A stretch of 64,000 bases of DNA, taken from assembly GCF_023897065.1 (NCBI RefSeq), contig NZ_JAMHIV010000021.1, forward strand, positions 1-64,000, in the 5' to 3' direction. Below the pieces are notes generated by a model. The model saw only the letters and a list, made by a program, of their open reading frames with translations. It did no database searches and was not told where the DNA came from. The position numbers and the translations under genes were made by a program. Of this stretch, positions 1-8,627 are shown in pieces (positions within the stretch are counted from its first letter, which is position 1; the number at the start of each line of letters is the position of its first letter). The DNA comes from Crossiella sp. SN42 (GTDB taxonomy: Bacteria > Actinomycetota > Actinomycetes > Mycobacteriales > Pseudonocardiaceae).

Positions 1-234
1 CGCCCGCCCTTCCCGCCCGCGCGCGACCGGGGGTCCCCCCAAATTCCATTCTTCCAGCCAGCGAAGACAATTCCGCCGCTCAGCGCCCCAGTGATCGCGA
101 GTTATCCACATCGACCCCGGCTATCCACAGATCGTCCCGAGCGGTCATGTGGCAGTGCCAAACGCGAGCAAAGTGGGAGCTGCCGCACCAGCGGCGACCC
201 CCGTCCACAGTGGACAAGTCACTCGGAGGCAAGC
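1..234. promoter_or_regulatory. Upstream region of the tad pilin genes with DnaA-box-like sites
   Basis: No gene is supported here. The stretch carries TTATCCACA at 102-110 (identical to the classic DnaA box), CTATCCACA at 121-129 (one mismatch), and a palindrome GTCCACAGTGGAC at 203-215 whose minus strand reads TTGTCCACT, near the actinobacterial box TTGTCCACA. A strong Shine-Dalgarno GGAGG lies at 225-229 before the pilin GTG. That the sites bind DnaA is inference; no dnaA, dnaN or rpmH is nearby, so this is not an obvious oriC. Confidence 0.5.
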
Positions 235-435
235 GTGCTACCTGAGACATTCCTGCTGCCCAAGCCATTCCCGCGCTTCTGTCAGGCCGACGACGGAACG
301 GTCTCGGTTGAGTACGCGTTGATCATGACTGTCGCCGCGGTGGTCGCCGGGGCTCTGCTCTTCGTCATGAACCAAGAGTGGGTGCGCGATGCGTTCACCG
401 ACTTGGTTCGAGGATCGATGACGGTGGACAAGTGA
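235..435 (+). CDS. DUF4244 Flp-type pilin-like protein
   Basis: A 66-residue protein with a charged N-terminal segment (residues 1-22), then DDGTVSVEYALIMTVAAVVAGALLFVM, the class III (Flp) prepilin pattern: hydrophilic leader, a conserved Glu a few residues into a single hydrophobic helix, and a short tail. It corresponds to the DUF4244 protein Rv3656c of M. tuberculosis, part of the tad (tight adherence) locus, and is expected to be an exported, prepilin-peptidase-processed subunit. The GTG start is chosen because GGAGG sits 5 nt upstream; a longer reading from position 91 lacks such a site. The stop overlaps the next gene as GTGA, implying translational coupling. The assembly ATPase and membrane genes would lie upstream of the window. 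Confidence 0.8.
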   Translation: MLPETFLLPKPFPRFCQADDGTVSVEYALIMTVAAVVAGALLFVMNQEWVRDAFTDLVRGSMTVDK

Positions 436-1193
436 TCCGTCGGCGACTGAACGGCGATCGCGGATCGGTCACCATTGAGTCGGCTATCGCCATCGGGGCC
501 GTCTTTCTGGTGGTTGGGCTTGCGATTGCCGGTTTCCAGGCGGTCCTGACGCAGCTGCGGTGTGTGGACGCGGCGCAGGAGGCGGCACGGCTGATCGCGC
601 GCGGTGAACCGGAGCGCGCCGAGGAAGTGGTGCGGGCGATGGTGCCGAACGAGGTGCAGCTGTCCACGCGGTTCGAGGGCGATGCGGTCCGGGTGGAGGT
701 TGTGGCGCGACCACTCGGCAAGCTGTTGTCGCTCCCGTTGCGGGGCACTGCTTTCGCGTTGCTGGAACAGCCAGCTGAGCAGACCGGTGACGAGATACCG
801 GCGCGACGATTACCCGCCTCCGGTAGTGACCAGGGAGGCGACGCCTCGCCCGCTGGGACGCCCGCCCGGGTGTACCCGGGCATCGCGAACGCAGACGCAC
901 ATGCGCTCATCTCTTCACGCAGAATCGCTCTCACTCATGCGGGCACCCTCGCGGACTCGCGGCCGCCCGCGCACGCGCACCCATCCGCGAGCCAGCGCGC
1001 GCACGCGAGCCTGCTCGCACGCGCCCACCCACTCGAAACAAGCTCCGCCCCAATCCGCCCGACCGCCAAGGCCCACCACACTCCAGCCAACAACCGCACC
1101 AGCCAACCAACGACGAACTGCTCCAGCACATCTCCGGACCCCGGCTCATCCGCTGCACCACCGCCACCCCCGACCCCCGGCTGGCCGCAGTGA
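432..1193 (+). CDS. TadE family pilus-assembly protein with a long low-complexity tail
   Basis: The first ~120 residues are a normal TadE pseudopilin: DRGSVTIESAIAIGAVFLVV (hydrophobic helix with the family Glu), then a Cys, an amphipathic region and a beta-rich end (EVQLSTRFEGDAVRVEVVARPL). TadE homologues usually stop around here (Rv3655c is about this size). This reading continues for another ~130 residues of Ala/Pro/His/Ser/Thr-rich sequence, ending in a proline run. The GTG start overlaps the previous stop (GTGA, 432-435) and the stop overlaps the next start (GTGA, 1190-1193), so the whole frame looks translated as one unit. The function of the tail is unknown. It may be a surface-exposed disordered extension or decaying sequence. 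Confidence 0.7.
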   Translation: MIRRRLNGDRGSVTIESAIAIGAVFLVVGLAIAGFQAVLTQLRCVDAAQEAARLIARGEPERAEEVVRAMVPNEVQLSTRFEGDAVRVEVVARPLGKLLSLPLRGTAFALLEQPAEQTGDEIPARRLPASGSDQGGDASPAGTPARVYPGIANADAHALISSRRIALTHAGTLADSRPPAHAHPSASQRAHASLLARAHPLETSSAPIRPTAKAHHTPANNRTSQPTTNCSSTSPDPGSSAAPPPPPTPGWPQ

Positions 1194-1723
1194 GTGGTCG
1201 ACCACACCGCTGGTCGGCCCGCTGCGGCGACCCACACGACCGCTGCGGAGGCCTCCAACCCCGCAGCGATGGCCAGCACATCCGCGGCAGCGACCAACAC
1301 ATCCGCGACGGCGGCGAACGCGCCCACGGTGGCCAACAAACCTGCGGCAGCGACGAACGCGCCAGCGGCGATCAGCACACCCGTGGCGGCGACCAAGGAG
1401 TCGCGACCGTACTTGCGGGGGCGTTGGTGGTGATGTTGCTGGCCGCGGCGGTGGTTGTGGTGCATCTCGGGGCGGTGGTGGTCGCTCGGCGGCGGGCGGA
1501 GGCGGCGGCTGATCTTGCTGCCCTTGGTGGCGCTGGGCAAGTGGTGGCGGGGCGGGGATGTGCGGCGGCGGGGCGGGTGGCGGGGGAGATGGGGGGTCGG
1601 TTGGCGGAGTGTGCGGTGGACGGATGGGTGGTGACGGTGCGGGTGGAGGTGGAGTTGCCTGGAGTTTTGTCGATGTTCGGCGCGACGAGCGCGCGGGCGC
1701 GGGCTGGTCCGGCCGAAGTGTGA
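1190..1723 (+). CDS. TadE-like protein of the helicase/secretion neighbourhood (TIGR03816 type)
   Basis: 177 residues. The conserved part begins near residue 69: GVATVLAGALVVMLLAAAVVVVHLGAVVVARRRAEAAADLAALGGA, a single membrane helix followed by the ARRRAEAAADLAAL signature typical of the small TadE-like protein found beside the DEAH helicase (Rv3654c group). The first ~65 residues are a Gly/Asp/His/Gln-rich low-complexity extension not expected for the family. The GTG start is the only usable one because it overlaps the TadE stop (GTGA). Likely a membrane-anchored minor pseudopilin or assembly factor of the tad system. The extension shares its DNA with an Ala/Thr-rich reading in the TadE frame, so its true N-terminus is uncertain. 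Confidence 0.65.
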   Translation: MSGRPHRWSARCGDPHDRCGGLQPRSDGQHIRGSDQHIRDGGERAHGGQQTCGSDERASGDQHTRGGDQGVATVLAGALVVMLLAAAVVVVHLGAVVVARRRAEAAADLAALGGAGQVVAGRGCAAAGRVAGEMGGRLAECAVDGWVVTVRVEVELPGVLSMFGATSARARAGPAEV

Positions 1724-1948
1724 ACGGCGCCGGCTGCGATGAGCGGTCATCGAGCGGCGATGAGCGGGCAATTGGTGCCATTACACGGGTTTGTGGGTCG
1801 CGGTCAACGGTGAAGTGCGGGTTCCGTCCTGCTTGTGGTCTGCGTTACTCGCCGTGTCGTACCGACCGGTGGTCGACTTCGCGGTTACGTCCACTGGGGG
1901 TGGTGCCGTTTCTTGTAGGTGAAGGCTTTGGTTGCAGTAGGAGGCGAC

Positions 1949-2575
1949 ATGGACTGGTCGGATAGTTGGCGCAGCGCATTCCGGATCGAGTTGCGGGCGG
2001 AGGCCATCGGTCTCGCGTTCCGCGGCTGGCCGGTGCTGCCCGGCACCTATCCGGCGGGCTCGCAGTGGGCGGGCCGCGATGGTGTGCAGGCCGAGGGACC
2101 GGTGCCGGTGCACCGCGACTGGCAGGAGCGGATCGGCACCAAGGCCGACCAGGTTGCCTCGTGGTGGACCGGGCGTCCCTACTCGCTGCTGCTGGCCACG
2201 GGTGTCGTGCTGGACGCCATCGAGGTCGACGCGGAGCTGGGTCGCCGGGCGGCCACGGCGCTGCGAGTGGCCGGTGGACCGGTGCCGATCGCGGCCACGC
2301 CGACCGGGAAGTGGCTGTTCCTGACCACTGCCGGTGAGCCGCTGCGGGACGCGCTGGCCGAGCGGTCCGACATCGCGCTGCTCGGCAAGGGCAGCTGGAT
2401 CCCGCTGCCGCCCTCGCCGTTCCAGCACGGCGTGGTGCACTGGCGGGTCAAGCCGCAGATCTGTAACTGGAACCTGCCCGAGTCTCACGTCGTGCAGGAC
2501 GCCATCACCGAAGCCCTTCGTGACGACATGCTTGCCGGGGTCGCCGAGCTGGTCAGCTCGGAACGGTCTCACTGA
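1949..2575 (+). CDS. Bifunctional DNA primase/polymerase N-terminal domain protein
   Basis: 208 residues, starting at an ATG preceded by AGGAGG (1939-1944). The sequence has the prim-pol (AEP superfamily) N-terminal pattern: FRIELRAEAIGLAFRGWPVLPGTYP, then KADQVASWWTGRPYSLLLATGVVLDAIEVD, where the aspartates would contribute to the metal site, and a C-terminal WHVKP-like strand (VVHWRVKPQIC). Stand-alone copies of this domain are common in Pseudonocardiales next to the tad helicase; no helicase domain is fused here. The role is unknown; DNA primase/polymerase activity is only inferred from the family. Its 3' end overlaps the convergent helicase gene by 23 bp. Confidence 0.75.
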   Translation: MDWSDSWRSAFRIELRAEAIGLAFRGWPVLPGTYPAGSQWAGRDGVQAEGPVPVHRDWQERIGTKADQVASWWTGRPYSLLLATGVVLDAIEVDAELGRRAATALRVAGGPVPIAATPTGKWLFLTTAGEPLRDALAERSDIALLGKGSWIPLPPSPFQHGVVHWRVKPQICNWNLPESHVVQDAITEALRDDMLAGVAELVSSERSH

Positions 2576-5078
2576 TTGGGGTGGCCGACGGGACGTCGTG
2601 GGGCAGCACTCCCAGTACGGCGTCCAGCACGGCCACCGCGCCCGCCTTGTCCAGCGGTTCATTACCGTTGCCGCACTTCGGCGACTGGACACAGGATGGG
2701 CAACCAGCCGGGCACTCGCAGGCAGCGATTGCCTCCCGCGTAGCGATCAACCACGGGACCACCGCGGCAAAGCCGCGATCGGCGAAACCGGCTCCTCCGG
2801 GATGCCCATCGTGCACGAACACCGTCGCCTCCCCGGTGTCAGCGTGCAAAGCGGTGGACACGCCGCCGATGTCCCAACGGTCACAGGTCGCGAACAGCGG
2901 TAGCAGGCCGATCGCAGCGTGCTCGGCTGCATGCAGCGCACCGGGGATGCGCGCCGGATCGAGACCGGCGCCCCCCGGTGCGCTGCTCCGAAGCAGCTCA
3001 TCGGAGACCGTGTACCAGACCGCCCTGGTGGACAGGGACTGCGCGGGCAGGTCGAGGGGCACCCGGTCGATCACCTCGCCGGAAGGGCGGCGGCGCAGGT
3101 AGCCGACGACCTGGGCGGTGACCTCCACCTCGCCGAGGCAGACCCGCACGCCGCTCGCCGCGGCAGCGGAAGAGGCGGTCAGGCCGGGCTGGGCGGACGC
3201 CGAGGCACCCGTGACACCAGTGGATGCGGTGGCAGCGGTTGTCCTGCCAGCGGGCACGGAGGCGTTTGCGGGGGCAGGGAAGTGGTGCTGCTCCAAGGTG
3301 CGCACGACCCTGATGTCGACCGTCGTGCTCGCCATCGTGGTCCAGTCAGGGGACTCGGCGTGCACCAGCGCCAAGTGGTTGTCCAGGTCCAGCTCGTCGA
3401 CCACGTAGGACTGGCCCTGGTGCAGGTACAGGGCGCCGGGGTGGACTACCGCGCAGGCGGAGTCCGGGTCGACGGTGCCGAGCAGGCGGCCGGAGTCGGC
3501 TTCCACCACCGAGATCTTGTCGCCGCCGGAGCCGCGGATGTCCACCTCGCTGTGCGGTGGGCGGACGTCGGCGTAGTACCAACCCGCCGGTCGGCGGCGG
3601 AGGTGGCCGTCGGCGACCAGGGAGTCGATCACCTGGCGGGCGGTTTCGCCGCCGAAGGCGGGCAGGCAGTCCTCGGTGAGGGGTTGTTCGGCGGCGGCGC
3701 AGACCAGTTGCGGGGCAAGGACGTACGGGTTCGCCGGGTCCAGGACCGTGGCCTCCACCGGGCGGGAGAGCATCGCTTCGGGGTGGTGCACCAGGTAGGT
3801 GTCCAGCGGGTCGTCGTTGGCGACGAAGACCACCAGCGCGCCCTGGCCGTCCCGGCCCGCGCGGCCCGCCTGCTGCCAGAACGAGGCCAGCGTGCCGGGG
3901 TAGCCCGCGATCAGCACCGCGTCCAGGCCCGCGATGTCCACGCCCAGCTCCAGGGCGTTGGTGGTGGCGACCGCGAGCAGGTCGCCGGTGCTCAGCGCGT
4001 TTTCCAGGGCCCGGCGTTCCTCCGGGAGGTAGCCGCCGCGGTAGGCGGCGACCCTGGCCGCGGAGTCCAGGTCGATGTCGGCGAGGTGGCGGCGGGCGGC
4101 CATCGCGGTCAGCTCGGCGCCCCGGCGGGACCGCACGAACGCCAGCGTGCGGGCGCCGGCCAGGACCAGGTCGGCCATGATCCGGGCCGACTCGGCGCCG
4201 GCCGAACGGCGGACCGGGGCCCCGTTCTCACCGGCCAGCTCGGGCAGCAGCGGGGGTTCCCACAGCGCGATCGTGCGCGGGCCCGCCGGGGAGGCGTCCT
4301 CGGTGACGCCGGCGCAGGGCAGGCCGGTGAGCCTGCCCGCCGAGGCGGCCGGGTCGGAGACCGTGGCCGAGGCCAGCACGAAGGTCGGGTTCGCGCCGTA
4401 GCGGGCCGCGATCCGGCGCAGGCGGCGCAGCAGCAGCGCCACGTGCGAGCCGAACAGGCCGCGGTAGCTGTGGCACTCGTCGATCACCACGAAGGACAGC
4501 CTGCGGAAGAACGCGCGCCAGCGCTGGTGCCCCGGCAGGATGCCGCGGTGGATCATGTCCGGGTTGGTGAAGATCCACCTGGCGTGTGCGCGGACCCAGT
4601 CCCGTTCGACCATCGGGGTGTCCCCGTCGAAGGAGGCCGGGCGCACCCCCGGCAGGTCCAGCTCCTTCACCGCACGTAACTGGTCCGCGCCCAGCGCCTT
4701 GGTCGGGGACAGGTACAACGCGGTCGCTTTCGGGTCCGCGAGCAACCGGGACAGCACCGGCAGCTGGTAGGCCAGCGACTTGCCGGAGGCGGTGCCGGTG
4801 GCGATCACCACATGCCTGCCCGACCACGCCAGCTCCGCCGCCTCCGCCTGGTGCGACCACGGCCGCGGCACCCCGCAGTCGGTCAGCTTCTCGATCAACG
4901 GCCGGGCCGCCCAGTCCGGCCAGTCCGTATGCGCGGCAACACGTTCCGGCAGTTCGGCCACATGGGTCAACGGCGAGGACTCCATCGGGAGGCCACCGGC
5001 CACCCGGTCCAGCAGTCCGCCGCCGCGACCGTGCCTCCGCTCGGTCTCCGCCGCCCGCTCCGTTCCCGCGCCCACCAC
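2553..5078 (-). CDS. DEAD/DEAH-box helicase with DUF1998 domain (TIGR03817, Rv3649 type)
   Basis: Superfamily 2 helicase, about 841 residues with this start. Visible motifs: Q-like RPWSHQAEAAELA, Walker A ATGTASGKS, motif Ia SPTKALGADQ, DECH (VVIDECHSYRG), SAT (LASATVSDP), motif V (TTNALELGVD) and VI (QQAGRAGRDGQG). The C-terminal part contains the DUF1998 cysteine cluster CECPAGCPSCVQSPKCG, a likely metal or Fe-S site, as in MrfA/Hrq1-type repair helicases. The family is defined by its position beside tad genes and cspA/topA, yet a DNA repair role is more likely than secretion. The 5' end is uncertain: GTG at 5078 or 5096 keeps the conserved LLDR...SSPLTHV lead; ATG at 4985 would cut it. A Thr/Ala/Ser-rich insert lies between the two C-terminal parts. 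Confidence 0.85.
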   Translation of the reverse strand: MVGAGTERAAETERRHGRGGGLLDRVAGGLPMESSPLTHVAELPERVAAHTDWPDWAARPLIEKLTDCGVPRPWSHQAEAAELAWSGRHVVIATGTASGKSLAYQLPVLSRLLADPKATALYLSPTKALGADQLRAVKELDLPGVRPASFDGDTPMVERDWVRAHARWIFTNPDMIHRGILPGHQRWRAFFRRLSFVVIDECHSYRGLFGSHVALLLRRLRRIAARYGANPTFVLASATVSDPAASAGRLTGLPCAGVTEDASPAGPRTIALWEPPLLPELAGENGAPVRRSAGAESARIMADLVLAGARTLAFVRSRRGAELTAMAARRHLADIDLDSAARVAAYRGGYLPEERRALENALSTGDLLAVATTNALELGVDIAGLDAVLIAGYPGTLASFWQQAGRAGRDGQGALVVFVANDDPLDTYLVHHPEAMLSRPVEATVLDPANPYVLAPQLVCAAAEQPLTEDCLPAFGGETARQVIDSLVADGHLRRRPAGWYYADVRPPHSEVDIRGSGGDKISVVEADSGRLLGTVDPDSACAVVHPGALYLHQGQSYVVDELDLDNHLALVHAESPDWTTMASTTVDIRVVRTLEQHHFPAPANASVPAGRTTAATASTGVTGASASAQPGLTASSAAAASGVRVCLGEVEVTAQVVGYLRRRPSGEVIDRVPLDLPAQSLSTRAVWYTVSDELLRSSAPGGAGLDPARIPGALHAAEHAAIGLLPLFATCDRWDIGGVSTALHADTGEATVFVHDGHPGGAGFADRGFAAVVPWLIATREAIAACECPAGCPSCVQSPKCGNGNEPLDKAGAVAVLDAVLGVLPHDVPSATPISETVPS

Positions 5079-5347
5079 AGCAGCCTGACACAGCACACCG
5101 TCGGTTCGCGCCGATGCCCGAACGGACCAAGATCCACAGCTCAGGCCACTTGAACGGTCTAGCGGCACCCCCGGCAAGTGACTCTAGGTATTTGACAAGG
5201 GACGCCCCGCAAGGCCCTGTGACCTTGCCAATAGACTCCGCCTCCGTCGCACCGCCGCGATGGTGGCGCGCGTGACTCACCACGCGTCAGAGCGGACGCA
5301 CATGCCCGGCTCCTGGCGCAACGGACCACGGAGAAGCAGGAGGACGG

Positions 5348-7672
5348 ATGTCCCCCCACAGCCTCGCCCAGGGCAACTGGGCGGCGGAGCTGGTGCTCAC
5401 CGGGGGCGAACGCGGCATTGTCGCGATCGTCGCGGTAGTCGCCCTCGCCGCCCTAGTCATTGGGTACGTCCTGCTCCGCGAGGTCTTGGCCGCAGGCCAG
5501 GGCACCGTGAAGATGCAGGAGATCGCCAAAGCGGTGCAGGAAGGAGCAGCGGCCTACCTGAACCGGCAGTTCAGGACCCTCGGCATCTTTGTCGTCTTGG
5601 TGTTCTTGCTGCTGTTCGCGCTGCCCGCGGAGGACTGGACCGAGCGGTTCGGCCGCTCGTTGTTCTTCATCATCGGCGCGGTGTTCTCCGCGGCGATCGG
5701 CTACCTCGGCATGTGGTTGTCGACCCGCGCGAACGTCCGGGTCGCGGCCGCGGCCAACGAGGGCGCCGGTGGCCGGGAGAAGGCCACCAGGATCGCCTTC
5801 CGCACCGGCGGTGTGGTCGGCATGATCACCGTCGGCCTCGGCCTGTTCGGGGCCGCGCTGGTCGTGCTGGTGTACGTGGGCCAGGCCCCGAAGGTGTTGG
5901 AGGGCTTCGGGTTCGGCGCCGCGCTGCTGGCCATGTTCATGCGTGTCGGCGGCGGCATCTTCACCAAGGCCGCCGACGTCGGCGCCGACCTGGTCGGCAA
6001 GGTCGAGCAGAACATCCCCGAGGACGACCCGCGCAACGCCGCCACCATCGCGGACAACGTGGGCGACAACGTCGGTGACTGCGCCGGTATGGCCGCCGAC
6101 CTGTTCGAGTCCTACGCGGTGACCCTGGTCGCCGCGCTGATCCTGGGCACCGCGGCCTTCGGCTCGCAGGGCCTGCTGTTCCCGCTGATCGTGCCCGCCA
6201 TCGGCGTGCTCACCGCGGTGCTCGGCGTCTACATCACCAAGGCCAGGGCGGGGGAGAGCGGGCTGACCGCGATCAACCGGTCCTTCTACATCTCCGCGAT
6301 CATCTCCGCGGTGCTGTGCACGATCGCGGCCTTCGCGTTCCTGCCGAGCAGCTTCACCGGCCTCACCGGCGTCTCCGCGGAGATCGCGGCCACCGCGGGC
6401 AACCCGGCCATGGTCGCGGCCATCGCGGTGATCATCGGCATCGTGCTCGCCGGGGTCATCCTGTGGCTGACCGGCTACTTCACCGGCACCGAGTACCGCC
6501 CGGTCAAGGACGTCGGCAAGACCTCGCTCACCGGCGCGGCCACCGTGATCCTGGCCGGCATCTCGGTCGGTTTCGAGTCCGCGGTCTACACCGCCATCGT
6601 CATCGGCGGCGCGGTCTACGGCGCGTTCCTGCTCTCCGGCTCGGTCACGGTCGCGCTGTTCGCGATCGCGCTGGCCGGATGTGGTCTGCTGACCACCGTC
6701 GGCGTCATCGTCGCGATGGACACCTTCGGCCCGGTCTCGGACAACGCGCAGGGCATCGCCGAGATGTCCGGCGACGTGCACGGCGAGGGCGCGCAGATCC
6801 TGACCGAGCTGGACGCGGTCGGCAACACCACCAAGGCGATCACCAAGGGCATCGCCATCGCGACCGCGGTACTCGCCGCGACCGCGCTGTTCGGCTCCTA
6901 CACCGACGCGATCAAGCAGGCGCTGCTCGGCGCCGGGCAGGCCTTCGCGGACGCGGACTTCGTGGTCTTCGGCCCCGGCATCCTGGTCGGCCTGATCATC
7001 GGCGCGGCCGTGGTGTTCATGTTCTCCGGCCTGGCCGTCAACGCGGTCACCAGGGCCGCGGGCGCGATCGTGTTCGAGGTGCGCCGCCAGTTCCGGGAGA
7101 ACCCCGGGATCATGGACGGCACCACCAAGCCGGAGTACGGCAAGGTCGTGGACATCTGCACCAAGGACTCGCTGCGTGAGCTGGCCACCCCCGGCCTGCT
7201 CGCGGTGCTGGCCCCGATCGCGGTCGGCTTCGGCCTCGGCGTCGGCCCGCTGGCCGGTTACCTGGCGGGCGCGATCGCCTCCGGCACGCTGATGGCGGTG
7301 TTCCTGGCCAACTCCGGTGGTGCCTGGGACAACGCGAAGAAGCTGGTCGAGGACGGCCACCACGGTGGCAAGGGCTCCGACGCGCACGCCGCGACGGTCA
7401 TCGGCGACACCGTCGGCGACCCGTTCAAGGACACCGCGGGCCCGGCGATCAACCCGCTGATCAAGGTGATGAACCTGGTCGCGGTGCTCATCGCCCCGGC
7501 GATCATCACCCTGTCCGTCGGCGCGGACGCCTCCCCGGCCATCCGGGCGGCCATCGCGATCGTCGCGGTGCTCATCATCGTGGCCGCGGTGATCGTGTCC
7601 AAGCGGCGCGGCACCGCCATCGCCGAGGACAGCCCGGCCGACGGCGAGAAGGTCGCCAACGGCACCGCCTGA
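5348..7672 (+). CDS. hppA: Membrane-bound proton-pumping pyrophosphatase, K+-independent type
   Basis: 774 residues, full length, with about 16 membrane segments. It hydrolyses cytosolic PPi and pumps H+ across the membrane. The signature DVGADLVGKVE (pyrophosphate/Mg site), DNVGDNVGDCAGMAADLFESY and the C-terminal DTVGDPFKDTAGPAINPLIK are intact. The sequence GNTTKAITKG has Lys where K+-dependent enzymes have Ala (GNTTAA), which marks the K+-insensitive class. The ATG is preceded by AGGAGGACGG. The gene is divergent from the helicase. A GC-rich hairpin at 7704-7735 ends the transcript. A soluble pyrophosphatase (ppa) is also present in the window. Confidence 0.97.
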   Translation: MSPHSLAQGNWAAELVLTGGERGIVAIVAVVALAALVIGYVLLREVLAAGQGTVKMQEIAKAVQEGAAAYLNRQFRTLGIFVVLVFLLLFALPAEDWTERFGRSLFFIIGAVFSAAIGYLGMWLSTRANVRVAAAANEGAGGREKATRIAFRTGGVVGMITVGLGLFGAALVVLVYVGQAPKVLEGFGFGAALLAMFMRVGGGIFTKAADVGADLVGKVEQNIPEDDPRNAATIADNVGDNVGDCAGMAADLFESYAVTLVAALILGTAAFGSQGLLFPLIVPAIGVLTAVLGVYITKARAGESGLTAINRSFYISAIISAVLCTIAAFAFLPSSFTGLTGVSAEIAATAGNPAMVAAIAVIIGIVLAGVILWLTGYFTGTEYRPVKDVGKTSLTGAATVILAGISVGFESAVYTAIVIGGAVYGAFLLSGSVTVALFAIALAGCGLLTTVGVIVAMDTFGPVSDNAQGIAEMSGDVHGEGAQILTELDAVGNTTKAITKGIAIATAVLAATALFGSYTDAIKQALLGAGQAFADADFVVFGPGILVGLIIGAAVVFMFSGLAVNAVTRAAGAIVFEVRRQFRENPGIMDGTTKPEYGKVVDICTKDSLRELATPGLLAVLAPIAVGFGLGVGPLAGYLAGAIASGTLMAVFLANSGGAWDNAKKLVEDGHHGGKGSDAHAATVIGDTVGDPFKDTAGPAINPLIKVMNLVAVLIAPAIITLSVGADASPAIRAAIAIVAVLIIVAAVIVSKRRGTAIAEDSPADGEKVANGTA

Positions 7673-7703
7673 CCAACGCGGTCTGCACGACAGCTAGAGA
7701 GAT

Positions 7704-7735
7704 GCGGCCCGTCCCCGGTATCGGGGGCGGGCCGC
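7704..7735 (+). terminator. Hairpin downstream of hppA
   Basis: Inverted repeat GCGGCCCGTCCCC / GGGGGCGGGCCGC (one unpaired base) with a 5-6 nt loop, starting about 30 bp after the hppA stop; no long T-tract follows, as is usual in high-GC actinobacteria. Confidence 0.7.
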
Positions 7736-7797
7736 ACTTCGTTCTCACCGGGCGTCGCCTAACGTCGGCTGGCGACCCCAGCGAACAAGGAGTGCAC

Positions 7798-8496
7798 ATG
7801 GCCCGCCGTACCCCCACCGGCGTCCTGGCCGCGGCTGCCGGTCTCACCCTCGTCCTGGCCGCCTGTGGCTCCGGCGGCGACACGCCGGGTGCCCAGGGTG
7901 CCGACACGCCGTCCAGCGGCTCCAGCGCCACCTCAGCCCCGCAGAACAGCCCCAGCAGCAGCCCTGGTGCCGAGCCCGGCTCACCGGCGCCCGGCGGCAC
8001 CGGTGGGTCCGGTGGTGCCACGGCTGACCCGGTGCGGTGGAACGACGCGCTCTGCAAGGGCCTGGGCGGCTCCATGCGGGCCATGCTCACCGCGCTCAAG
8101 AGCAGCGCGCCGGACCAGCAGCCGGAGGCTCGCAAACAGGCCACCGTCGGCTACCTCGACGCCACCGAGACCGCCCTCGGCACCGCACGGGCCGACCTGG
8201 AACGCCTCGGCCACCCGGCCGCGCTGCGCCAGGACACGCACGCCGAGGTGGTCGGCTACCTGGGCAAGGCCGTGGAGGTGGTGAAGCAGAAGAAGCCGGA
8301 GATCGCCGCGCTGGACGTCAAGGACCCGCGGTTCGAGGAGAAGCTCCAGCCCTTCGCCGCCGAGGAGCTGGACCCGGCCCGGCTGCTGGCCAAGTTCGAG
8401 GAGGTCCGCACCGCGCCCGGCATGGAGGAGGCCTACCGCAAGGCCCCCGAGTGCCAGCGCATGGTCAAGGACACCGAGGGCGCCTTCGGCGGCTGA
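7798..8496 (+). CDS. Putative secreted lipoprotein, unknown function
   Basis: 232 residues with a lipoprotein signal: ARR at the N-terminus, a hydrophobic segment and lipobox LVLAAC (Cys near residue 21). A Gly/Ser/Pro-rich linker (residues ~22-75) follows, then a helical domain from DPVRWNDALCKGLGG to the end, with two further cysteines (ALC and ECQR) that could form a disulfide. The ATG at 7798 has AAGGAG 5 nt upstream. No enzymatic motif is recognised. Similar small Cys-pair lipoproteins are common in Pseudonocardiales. It is co-directional with hppA but separated by the terminator, so it probably has its own promoter. Confidence 0.75.
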   Translation: MARRTPTGVLAAAAGLTLVLAACGSGGDTPGAQGADTPSSGSSATSAPQNSPSSSPGAEPGSPAPGGTGGSGGATADPVRWNDALCKGLGGSMRAMLTALKSSAPDQQPEARKQATVGYLDATETALGTARADLERLGHPAALRQDTHAEVVGYLGKAVEVVKQKKPEIAALDVKDPRFEEKLQPFAAEELDPARLLAKFEEVRTAPGMEEAYRKAPECQRMVKDTEGAFGG

Positions 8497-8615
8497 GGCG
8501 GCGATGGGGCAGCCACCCGGTCAGCGCGCGCCGGGCTGTCCGGCCGGTGCCTGACGCCACTCAAAGTTCACACCATCGGGTGAAGTTGGGCGTCGCTCCA
8601 GTCGAACATGTGTTC

Positions 8616-8621
8616 TACGCT
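8616..8621 (+). promoter_or_regulatory. Probable -10 element (TACGCT) giving a leaderless mRNA
   Basis: TACGCT fits the actinobacterial TANNNT -10 motif and ends 6 nt before the GTG of the next gene, so transcription would start at or next to the start codon. No convincing -35 was found. Confidence 0.4.
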
Positions 8622-8627
8622 GCACCC

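Noticed and set aside
102-215. Origin of replication
   Set aside because: DnaA-box-like sites occur, but dnaA, dnaN, gyrB, rpmH and parAB are absent and only three boxes are seen.
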